Assembly (NCBI RefSeq): GCF_002646595.1
Contig: NZ_PDUD01000057.1
Location: forward strand, 1-61,799
Source of the DNA: Flavilitoribacter nigricans DSM 23189 = NBRC 102662
GTDB lineage: Bacteria; Bacteroidota; Bacteroidia; Chitinophagales; Saprospiraceae
Length of the DNA: 61,799 nucleotides
Direction: 5' to 3'
Of the stretch, positions 1-6,403 are shown in pieces. Positions within the stretch are counted from its first letter, which is position 1, and each line of letters begins with the position of its first letter. A program made the translations under genes and the position numbers. The notes beneath the pieces were generated by a model. The model ran no database searches. It was not told where the DNA came from and was given only the letters and a program-made list of their open reading frames with translations.

Positions 1-153
1 TTACATACCGAACGGCTTTTTGAAGCAGGTGACTCATCGGCCTTATCTCGCTCTTCCTACTCTTATTCTAATATTCTTTCACTATTTTGGGTTCAATCGC
101 AATGTACGATGACTCATGTCTGATATTTTCCTTCCGGCCTACCGGCTCGCGGC

Positions 154-738
154 TCAAAGGTCCGTTTCTCCAAAACTTACCGCCAGGTGACGATAGGTCA
201 GTTCCATAGGCGGTTTGTTAAACAGGAAGAAAAGAAAGACCATACCTTTCCCTTCCCGGAACAGGGTAATGAGCTGACAGGTCTGCTTGTTGCTGAATTC
301 CTCTTTGGGCGTGAAAGTGAAAAGCTTTCCCCAGTCTGCCCGAAAATCTTCCTTCAGTGATTTTTCCGAAAGGGATATCGTCGAGACGATGGCGTCTTCC
401 TGGTTGGACGCCACCTGCATCATTACCTGCATGGCTTTGACGTGGGGAGCGTAAAAGGTACGGTTCTCTACCTCAAAGGGGAGGATCTTGTACCGGATCT
501 CCATTTTCTCTTTCCGCGAACGGATGGAGAAGTCATAATCCATCCAGCGATTCTTCAGCGGACGGATGTCTTTGTAGTCCGCTTCAACCGGCAATACCAG
601 CTGAGCGTCCACTTCCGTCAGTAACTGATTGAAATCATCACTCAGATCGACCCTTTGCGCTCCGAGAGCGCCGGGCAACAGAAAAATGGCACCAAGTATA
701 ACACAAAAGCAAATAACTTGAAAGCGGGATAGTGTCAT
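154..738 (-). CDS. Secreted hypothetical protein
   Basis: About 194 residues. I take the ATG at 738 because the reading frame further upstream begins only at a TTG, and the chosen start places a hydrophobic signal segment at residues 4-27 ending in LGAQ, a good signal peptidase I site. The mature part is mixed alpha/beta in composition with several aromatic residues and no motif that I recognise. It stands alone: the next gene on the same strand lies beyond 930 bp. A periplasmic or outer-membrane-associated location is inferred from the signal peptide only. No function can be assigned. Confidence 0.7.
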   Translation of the reverse strand: MTLSRFQVICFCVILGAIFLLPGALGAQRVDLSDDFNQLLTEVDAQLVLPVEADYKDIRPLKNRWMDYDFSIRSRKEKMEIRYKILPFEVENRTFYAPHVKAMQVMMQVASNQEDAIVSTISLSEKSLKEDFRADWGKLFTFTPKEEFSNKQTCQLITLFREGKGMVFLFFLFNKPPMELTYRHLAVSFGETDL

Positions 739-929
739 CGCAAAATAGGTTTTTCGCTGACTAAAGTACAACTTCCTGCTTATGCAAACAAACGATCTGT
801 AATTCCGTCACAACGACCCGCAAACAGCTGGGATTCCCGGCCTTGCCGCGTATCGGTAAGGAAATTATCGTCTTGCCTTGCTGGTTGGTTAGTTACTCGG
901 TGCGCCTGGGTTCAGGTGGATAAAGGCGG

Positions 930-1190
930 TTACAAGTTAGGTGGAACAGATTCGTTCGGAGAGATCTTAATTTTGTCCTTAATAGATTGGATAAGCGCGG
1001 GAGAGGGTTTTCTACGGTGGATTTTTCCTTTGATAAATTCTCTAAATGACTTTTCCTGACTAAGTATTCTTAAATAATGAGGATTATCTTTTATCTCTCG
1101 GAGCAGTGCTCTTTCTTCGCGTTCACTTAATTCATTGTCCAGGTACATCGTGACCTTTTTGACGAGCTCCAGATAATTTTGATCTCTCAT
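930..1190 (-). CDS. Possible zinc-less anti-sigma factor
   Basis: An 86-residue protein that is charged and predicted helical. Its first half (MYLDNELSEREERALLREI) resembles the N-terminal helices of the anti-sigma domain in ZAS-type proteins, in which a short helical bundle clasps an ECF sigma factor. The canonical zinc ligands H-x3-C-x2-C are not present: a histidine sits at the expected place (NPHY), but both cysteines are replaced. There is no membrane segment, so it would act in the cytoplasm. It lies downstream of an ECF sigma gene on the same strand, separated by about 400 bp of structured non-coding sequence. The anti-sigma role is an inference from position and shape; the protein itself is real-looking. 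Confidence 0.6.
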   Translation of the reverse strand: MRDQNYLELVKKVTMYLDNELSEREERALLREIKDNPHYLRILSQEKSFREFIKGKIHRRKPSPALIQSIKDKIKISPNESVPPNL

Positions 1191-1380
1191 GACGTTCTTT
1201 TTTTACTTGCCGTCCTGTTTCGTTCCCTTAGACCAATGATCATCCACAAATGCCCGGTCCGAGCCGCCAATACATCCACACCCAAAGGGCGCCGTACCGG
1301 GGCCTAAGGGGCGGGGAGAGGTATATCCTGCTGTTCGATTATTTTTTTGAACTCGGATCATTGTTTTAACATTTGTCGAT

Positions 1381-1472
1381 AAAGCCTGCCGGTAACTGTG
1401 TGCCAAAAGAGATCCATGGAAACTGGAGTTTCCGGTTTCTCTGGGGCAGTCTTAGGGTTACTGGCAGGCTTT
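1381..1472. repeat. Long inverted repeat with nested hairpin
   Basis: Arms at 1381-1396 (AAAGCCTGCCGGTAAC) and 1457-1472 (GTTACTGGCAGGCTTT) pair over 16 bp with one mismatch. Between them is a perfect palindrome, GGAAACTGGAGTTTCC, flanked by AGAGA/TCTCT. The result is a roughly 90-base nested stem-loop, followed on the plus strand by TTTT. It sits between an ECF sigma gene and the putative anti-sigma gene. It could be a terminator or processing structure on that transcript, or a small mobile repeat. Confidence 0.6.
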
Positions 1473-1525
1473 TCGGGGAAATACGCCAGGAGGCGTTCGG
1501 TTAAAGAATGATGATATAAAAGCAA

Positions 1526-1589
1526 AAATGAGGATTGAGGAATAAGAACCGAGCAAAGATACTCATTTCTTATTCCCCTTTCCTCATTT
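1526..1589 (-). terminator. Hairpin directly after ECF sigma gene
   Basis: AAATGAGGA (1526-1534) and GGAATAAGAA (1539-1548) pair with TTCTTATTCC (1567-1576) and TCCTCATTT (1581-1589). Read on the minus strand this hairpin begins right at the stop of the sigma gene and is followed by ATTTTTGCTTTT, a T-rich tail. It fits an intrinsic terminator or attenuator that would reduce read-through into the downstream anti-sigma gene. Confidence 0.55.
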
Positions 1590-2180
1590 CTATTTTTGCC
1601 GCTTGTCCTTATAGCCTAAGGTCGAAGCATAATTTTTCAATTGTTCTTTCAACATATTCCGTGCGCGGTGCAAACGGGACCGTACCGTACCGATCGGGAT
1701 GTCGATGATCTTCGAGATCTCTTCGTAGGTAAAGCCTTCGATATCGCACAGCAGGATCACTACACGGAAATCAACGGGCAGCGCATTGATGGCGTTGGTC
1801 ACTTCGTCGCCCATCATATGCTGGAACATCTCTTCCCGCAAATCCAGGTAGCCGGAGTACTGGGTATCCTCTTCGTCGTGGAAAGTAGCCACTTCTTCGT
1901 AGTCTACCCGCGTCGGCTGTTTGCTGCGCTTGCGGTACTGGTTGATGAAGGCATTCTTCAGGATCTTGAAAAGCCAGGCTTTGGCGTTGGTTCCCTCGTT
2001 ATAGTGCTTGATAAAGCGGTATGCCTTCAGGTAAGTTTCCTGTACCAGGTCATTGGCATCTTCCTCATTGTACGTGAGGTGATACGCAAAAGTGTATAAT
2101 GCATCGATCTGAGGCCAGAATTCCTCCTGGAAGATGCGATCGTACTGCCTGGTTAGGTTTTCGTTAGTCATTACCATCAT
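1590..2180 (-). CDS. ECF-type RNA polymerase sigma factor
   Basis: A 196-residue sigma-70 family protein of the extracytoplasmic-function type. Region 2 is visible as YTFAYHLTYNEEDANDLVQETYLKAY (split motif around residues 30-55), with the region 2.3/2.4 stretch AWLFKILKNAFINQYRKR. Region 4 carries the helix-turn-helix FTYEEISKIIDIPIGTVRSRLHRAR near residues 150-175. There is no region 1 or 3, as expected for ECF factors. Starts are possible at 2180 and 2171; a TATCTTTA box overlaps them at 2180-2187 (minus strand), so the downstream ATG may be used from a near-leaderless transcript. It is divergent from a degP-type protease at 2538, which suggests but does not prove an envelope-stress link. 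Confidence 0.93.
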   Translation of the reverse strand: MMVMTNENLTRQYDRIFQEEFWPQIDALYTFAYHLTYNEEDANDLVQETYLKAYRFIKHYNEGTNAKAWLFKILKNAFINQYRKRSKQPTRVDYEEVATFHDEEDTQYSGYLDLREEMFQHMMGDEVTNAINALPVDFRVVILLCDIEGFTYEEISKIIDIPIGTVRSRLHRARNMLKEQLKNYASTLGYKDKRQK

Positions 2181-2537
2181 AAAGATAGTTTTTTTTAAGA
2201 ATGGTCCAATAGCTGGATGACATTCCCTGAAAGAAAATACCGCTTATTATGGCGGAATACAATGTGACTAACCGGACGCAGAATTTAAAAGTTCCCCGCT
2301 CATCTTTTTTTTTAATTATTTTATCGACTTCTTTCGTCCGTAATTCAACACTCTTGTTAAGATCGCGTTAAACCATAGTGGGATTGTATCCATGGATGCA
2401 GCTATCTGGTTAGATTTATACTCCTTAGGATAGTGGTCTTCACGCCCTGGTCAGCAGCCCTCTGCTCCTGGCCGGCGAACTACTGACGAACGACCGCTCC
2501 ACACAAACAAAAGATCATTCGACTAAATACCAACGCA
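2181..2537. other. Intergenic region between sigma and protease genes
   Basis: About 360 bp between divergent genes. It should contain both promoters. It has a T-rich tract near 2305-2318 and no open frame that I can support. I see no clear TTTG/TAnnTTTG pair for the protease. Confidence 0.5.
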
Positions 2538-3677
2538 ATGAAACAACTTTTTTCGATGCTTATCGCCGGAATGCTTGGAGGCCTGATCACTTTTGGCGGT
2601 ATTTACCTGCTACAAGACGATCAGGATGCCGCAAACCTGAGCGCATTACCCACCAGCCATTTTGTGAAAAACGTCAACCGTAGCCCGGTTACGGCCCCAA
2701 CTACGAAATTCCCTTTTGATTTTAAGGATGCCGCCCGCAAGTCTATGCCGGCCGTGGTGCATATTTCATCCAAGGTCAGCGGCAACGGACAGGAAGAGGG
2801 TATGAACCCGCTGCGATACTTTTTTGATAACGGAGACGCTCCCCAGGTCGGTACCGGTTCGGGGGTGATCTACACCTCAGACGGATACATCATCACCAAC
2901 AATCACGTGGTGGACAACGCCGATGAGATCGAAGTAACCCTGTTTGACAACCGGACCTTCGAAGGCCGGGTGATCGGCACGGATAAAAAGACGGATCTGG
3001 CCATCGTAAAGATCGAGGGCGTGGATCTGCCGACCCTGGAAGTAGGGGATTCCGATTCGGCCGAGATCGGCGAGTGGGTACTGGCCGTGGGCAATCCCTT
3101 CGATCTGACCTCTACGGTCACCGCGGGGATCATCAGCGCCAAAGGCCGGAGTATCCGGATCCTGGGCGGAGGTGATGCGATCGAGGCTTTCATTCAGACC
3201 GACGCCGCCGTGAACCCGGGAAATAGTGGGGGAGCGCTGATCGACACCGACGGCCGCCTCCTGGGCATCAATACCGCCATCGCCACCCGTACGGGGGCCT
3301 ACCAGGGATATTCTTTCGCCATTCCCGTCAATTTGGTGACGCGCATCGTGGACGACATCATCGAATACGGAAGTTTTCAGCGGGCTTACCTCGGGGTCAG
3401 CATTGCCGAAATGGACAGCGAGGATGCCGAAGAACTGGGGATCGACCTGAGTCAGGGCGTGATCATCCTGGATCTGGTAGACGGCGGATCGGCTCAGTAC
3501 GCCGGCCTGTTGCCCAAGGATATCATCACCCGCATCAATGGGAAAGAGATCAAGGGCGTACCCGAATTGCAGGAAACCGTCGGTCGCGCCAAGGTCGGCG
3601 ATCAGATCATGGTAACCGTCATGCGACGCGGCCAGGAAGTAGAAGTACCGGTGCGCCTGAAGGCCTACGACAACTAA
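2538..3677 (+). CDS. DegP/HtrA-type periplasmic serine protease
   Basis: A 379-residue trypsin-fold protease that degrades or refolds damaged envelope proteins. An N-terminal hydrophobic segment (residues 3-25) works as signal or membrane anchor. The catalytic triad is visible: His near 123 in NNHVVD, Asp near 153 in KTDLAIV, Ser near 230 in NPGNSGGAL. One PDZ domain follows (about 280-375) with the carboxylate-binding region YLGVSI. E. coli DegP has two PDZ domains; one is typical of DegS or of shorter Bacteroidota HtrA proteins. It is monocistronic. The opposite-strand ECF sigma factor next door makes stress control plausible. Confidence 0.95.
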   Translation: MKQLFSMLIAGMLGGLITFGGIYLLQDDQDAANLSALPTSHFVKNVNRSPVTAPTTKFPFDFKDAARKSMPAVVHISSKVSGNGQEEGMNPLRYFFDNGDAPQVGTGSGVIYTSDGYIITNNHVVDNADEIEVTLFDNRTFEGRVIGTDKKTDLAIVKIEGVDLPTLEVGDSDSAEIGEWVLAVGNPFDLTSTVTAGIISAKGRSIRILGGGDAIEAFIQTDAAVNPGNSGGALIDTDGRLLGINTAIATRTGAYQGYSFAIPVNLVTRIVDDIIEYGSFQRAYLGVSIAEMDSEDAEELGIDLSQGVIILDLVDGGSAQYAGLLPKDIITRINGKEIKGVPELQETVGRAKVGDQIMVTVMRRGQEVEVPVRLKAYDN

Positions 3678-3702
3678 ATTTTTGAGATAAGTCATAAAAT
3701 CC

Positions 3703-3750
3703 GGACCGGAAAGGAATTTTTTTTTAGGATCAATAACCCCTTTCCGGTCC
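3703..3750 (+). terminator. Hairpin after degP-type gene
   Basis: GGACCGGAAAGG (3703-3714) pairs perfectly with CCTTTCCGGTCC (3739-3750). Unusually the T-run lies in the loop (3717-3725), not after the stem. It is about 25 bases past the protease stop, so a transcription-end or mRNA-stabilising role is likely. Confidence 0.5.
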
Positions 3751-4009
3751 TGATACCGTCTCCGGGAATCGAATATACCCGCAGTGGTTCCGGGAAATCA
3801 AATTGCCTCCCGTTTCAAAATCCGTATGATTATAGGAAGATCTTCCGTGATCCGGCAGTAGAAAATTTGCCGGTGACGTACCAGCGGGCGCTGGGCAGGG
3901 AATAAGATCCGGTAAGGAAAGGCCTCCGGAAATTTCGTGTACAGACACGGACCGCTGGCAAGATGTACTAATTAAAGGCCCAAACCTTTAGGGAATTTTA
4001 ATTTTTTTG

Positions 4010-4203
4010 TAATTTTGCCAGGTCTTTTTGTGAAAAATTGAAACATTTTTCTCGAAAAAGGAGTTTCTATCAGAACAAAGACTAATTTAGAGTCTGTTCA
4101 AAAAGCAAATTCAAGGGTACTACCCTTTAAAGATACTTGTTTAAAGTTGGTTTTTCGTTTTGTTTTGATGCGTCTGTCGCGCTTGGCGAGGCAGACGTTT
4201 TTT
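4010..4203 (+). ncRNA. Candidate small RNA with own terminator
   Basis: A perfect -7 type box, TAATTTTG, at 4010-4017 is followed by about 180 bases with no open frame but with successive hairpins: GAAAC/GTTTC enclosing TTTTTC/GAAAAA (about 4040-4070), AGACT/AGTCT (about 4078-4096), AAGGG/CCCTT (about 4116-4132), and finally a GC stem CGTCTG-TCGC / GCGA-CAGACG at 4171-4197 with T6. The last is a textbook intrinsic terminator that ends before the comF start. No -33 TTTG is clear. I do not recognise the RNA family; a leader that attenuates comF is the alternative. Confidence 0.45.
4171..4203 (+). terminator. Intrinsic terminator upstream of comF
   Basis: Stem CGTCTG (4171-4176) with CAGACG (4192-4197) and inner TCGC/GCGA, followed by TTTTTT. 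It closes the candidate small RNA. Confidence 0.75.
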
Positions 4204-4257
4204 ATTGCGTTTATCTGAAAAGATCCTTAACTTAAGTCTTTCATAAAACGCGCTCAA

Positions 4258-4982
4258 ATGATATACCAACTTTTCTTAGGGGAAAGGGGTGGACTTGTCG
4301 ATCAGTTCGGCAAGCTACTGGACCTTTTTTTCCCAGACTTTGTCTAGCCTGTGATGCCCACCTTCCACCGGGAAACGAGATTTTCTGTCTGTTTTGTCAA
4401 CATCGGTTCCCCCGTACAGACTTCCATCTGATACTGGAGAATCCGTTTACAAAACGATTCTGGGGTCGTTTACCCTTACATCATGCTTGTAGTTTATACC
4501 ATTTTAACAAAGGTGGCCGGGTGCAACGCCTGATCCACCAGCTCAAATACCACCACCGGCCGGAGATCGGATACCAACTGGGACTGATCCACGGACGATA
4601 TCTGCGGGAAAGCCCGTACTATTCCGATGTGGATCTGGTGGTGCCCGTTCCGCTGCATCCGAAAAAACACCACACCCGCGGCTACAACCAAAGCGATCAC
4701 TACGCGCGTGGACTGGCCGAGGGATTGCAGGTGGACTGGGCGGCCGACGTACTGATCCGCCGGATCTACACGCGTACCCAGACCAAAAAATCACGACTGG
4801 AACGACTGGACAATGTAGAAGCGGTATTTGGCCTGGCGCCGGGCGCAGCTATTGCCGGACGCCACCTGCTGCTGGTGGATGACGTCATCACGACCGGTGC
4901 AACCCTCGAAGCCTGCGGCATCGCTTTGCAGAAAGCTCCCGGTGTACGATTGAGCATGGCGACGATCGGTTTTGCAACCTGA
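4258..4982 (+). pseudogene. comF: ComF-family phosphoribosyltransferase, frameshifted
   Basis: The C-terminal PRPP-binding domain is intact from about 4521 (GTG): it has LVVPVPLHP, RGYNQS and the PRPP loop VDDVITTGAT. The N-terminal zinc-ribbon is also present but in two frames. The ATG at 4258 opens a frame reading MIYQLFLGERGG...LLDLFFPDF and then stops at TAG; the other frame supplies LCLACDAHLPPGNEIFCLFC, the C-x2-C...C-x2-C ribbon, running straight into the C-terminal part. The two join exactly if the T7 run at 4325-4331 were T8. The restored protein would be about 241 residues, the usual ComF length. ComF supports DNA uptake in transformable bacteria. Either a real mutation, a slippage site, or a sequencing error in the homopolymer; a shortened protein from GTG 4521 is also possible. 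Confidence 0.8.
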
Positions 4983-5016
4983 ATAGCCACGGCGGGATCG
5001 GACCGGGTAGCTCGGT

Positions 5017-5046
5017 TTTGTATTATCGCAAATTTGCGTATCTTTC
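5017..5046 (+). promoter_or_regulatory. Promoter of modE-like gene
   Basis: TTTG at 5017-5020, an 18-base spacer and TATCTTTC at 5039-5046 match the Bacteroidota -33/-7 consensus in 11 of 12 positions. The spacer contains a perfect 12-bp palindrome, CGCAAATTTGCG (5027-5038). Confidence 0.65.
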
Positions 5047-5070
5047 GATATGTTTTAAAATGCATATTGA
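5045..5070 (+). promoter_or_regulatory. ModE-box-like operator
   Basis: TCGATATG (5045-5052) and CATATTGA (5063-5070) form an inverted repeat with one mismatch and a 10-base spacer. The layout resembles the E. coli ModE box, whose half-sites start TCGnTATA. It overlaps the predicted transcription start, where a bound repressor would block. The ATG at 5072 follows immediately. Confidence 0.45.
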
Positions 5071-5071
5071 A

Positions 5072-5413
5072 ATGTCAAAAAGGCCGCACACTGAGATCCG
5101 CATCCGTATCTACACGGAAGACGAACCGTTTCTGGGGATCGGTCGCATTCAACTGTTGGAAAACATCATCGAACACGGCTCGATCGCCAAGGGCGCGGCG
5201 GCCATGAATATGTCTTACCGAAAGGCCTGGCAACTCGTGGAATATATGAATGCCATGGCGGAACGCCCGCTAGTTGAAAAAAGACTGGGCGGCAGCAAGG
5301 GAGGAGGCGCTTATGTTACCGAAACCGGGCAGGAGCTGATCCGGAAATTCCACGAACTACGGCTAAGTGCGGAACAATTCGTAGCGCAGAAAGCAAAAGA
5401 AATAGGATTATAA
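5072..5413 (+). CDS. ModE-type winged-helix transcriptional regulator
   Basis: 113 residues from the ATG at 5072 (upstream ATG at 5060 and TTG at 5018 are possible but fall on the promoter/operator). The protein aligns end to end with the DNA-binding domain of ModE: LLENIIEHGSIAKGAAAMNMSYRKAW, then the wing ERPLVEKRLGGSKGGGAYVTETG. The C-terminal MOP (molybdate-binding) domains of E. coli ModE are absent, so molybdate sensing, if any, is by another route; such short ModE-like regulators are common. It is 17 bp upstream of a modA-type gene, and both starts carry CGATATGT-type half-sites, pointing to autoregulation and control of modA. Confidence 0.88.
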   Translation: MSKRPHTEIRIRIYTEDEPFLGIGRIQLLENIIEHGSIAKGAAAMNMSYRKAWQLVEYMNAMAERPLVEKRLGGSKGGGAYVTETGQELIRKFHELRLSAEQFVAQKAKEIGL

Positions 5414-5429
5414 ATTTTTTAACCATCAG

Positions 5430-5450
5430 TATGTATTTCAATACATATCG
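5430..5450 (+). promoter_or_regulatory. Inverted repeat at modA start codon
   Basis: TATGTATT (5430-5437) and AATACATA (5440-5447) are perfect complements with a TC spacer and include the ATG of modA. The end, ACATATCG at 5443-5450, is the exact complement of CGATATGT at 5046-5053 before the regulator gene. Likely a second operator, or an RNA hairpin that masks the start. Confidence 0.45.
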
Positions 5451-6222
5451 TCATAAACGTCTGCTGCCCGGTCTGCTATTCGGTCTGCTGTTACTGGCCT
5501 GCCAGCCGTCCCGGGAAGACAAACTGACCATTGCCACGGCGGCGAATATGCAATTCGCCATGGAAAACATCATCGCGGAATTTACCGAGACTACCGGTAT
5601 CGCCTGCGAAACGGCGATCAGTTCGTCCGGCAAACTAACCGCCCAGATCGAAGAGGGAGCACCCTTCGACATTTTCATTTCCGCGGATATGAAATACCCC
5701 ACCCGGCTGTTTACGGAAGGCCTAAGTCTGGAAGAACCGAAAGTATACGCCTACGGCAAACTTGTACTCTGGAGTATGATCGATAATCTGGAGCCCAGTA
5801 TTGAACGGCTGACCGATCCGGAGATCCATCATGTAGCGCTGGCCAATCCAAAAACTGCTCCGTACGGGGCCGCCGCTGTTCAGGTGCTGGAGAAGTATCA
5901 GTTGCAGGAGGCGCTACAGGCGAAAATGGTGTACGGAGAGAGTATTTCCCAGACCAACCAGTTCATTATATCCAGGGCGGCGGAATTGGGCTTTACCGCG
6001 AAATCGGTAGTGCTTTCTCCCCAGATGAAAGGCAAAGGGAAATGGAAAGACATTGATATGGAGCTGTATTCCCCCATCGCCCAGGGCGTTGTGATCCTGA
6101 AACACCGGGATCAGAACCTGGAGGCCGCAAAGCAGTTCTATGATTTTCTCTTTTCCCGGCAAGGCAAGGATATCCTTTCGGAATTTGGTTACGAAGTCGG
6201 GCAGGAGATCAGTCAGGAATAA
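5431..6222 (+). CDS. modA: Molybdate ABC transporter substrate-binding lipoprotein ModA
   Basis: 263 residues. The signal sequence ends in LLLLAC, a lipobox, so the mature protein is lipid-anchored. Typical ModA signatures follow: LTIATAANMQFAMENI at the mature N-terminus, ISSSGKLTAQIEEGAPFDIFISAD and the anion-site stretch NPKTAPYGAAA, with FLFSRQGKDIL near the end. ModA captures molybdate or tungstate and hands it to ModB/ModC. No permease or ATPase gene follows; the next gene is an unrelated heme protein 180 bp on. Other substrate oxyanions cannot be excluded. It is probably cotranscribed with the regulator 17 bp upstream. Confidence 0.92.
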   Translation: MYFNTYRHKRLLPGLLFGLLLLACQPSREDKLTIATAANMQFAMENIIAEFTETTGIACETAISSSGKLTAQIEEGAPFDIFISADMKYPTRLFTEGLSLEEPKVYAYGKLVLWSMIDNLEPSIERLTDPEIHHVALANPKTAPYGAAAVQVLEKYQLQEALQAKMVYGESISQTNQFIISRAAELGFTAKSVVLSPQMKGKGKWKDIDMELYSPIAQGVVILKHRDQNLEAAKQFYDFLFSRQGKDILSEFGYEVGQEISQE

Positions 6223-6352
6223 CCCCTCTTATTTTTTTACATTTTCTCCTTTGGATATTATTGGCAATATTTAACTGCGGTTATCTGTAGGTACAAATGG
6301 CCGCAAACAGACGGTTACGACAAAGTACCGTTAAGAAGTCCAACCTACGTTT

Positions 6353-6360
6353 TATATTTG
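6353..6360 (+). promoter_or_regulatory. -7 promoter box TATATTTG
   Basis: Perfect match to TAnnTTTG, 43 bases before the ATG of the PVC-type heme protein gene. No clear -33 TTTG. Confidence 0.5.
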
Positions 6361-6403
6361 TCAGACAAAACTTACGATCAACTTTACAAAATTTCCAAGC
6401 AAA

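Noticed and set aside
1-37. Possible start of a minus-strand gene (MSHLLQKAVRYV) running off the left edge
   Set aside because: Only about 12 codons are visible, and nothing confirms the frame.
1203-1406. 67-codon minus-strand frame between the sigma and anti-sigma genes
   Set aside because: Starts at a TTG within an inverted repeat; proline/glycine-rich random-looking sequence without homology signals.
3730-3948. 72-codon minus-strand frame after the protease gene
   Set aside because: Overlaps the terminator-like hairpin and has no protein-like features.
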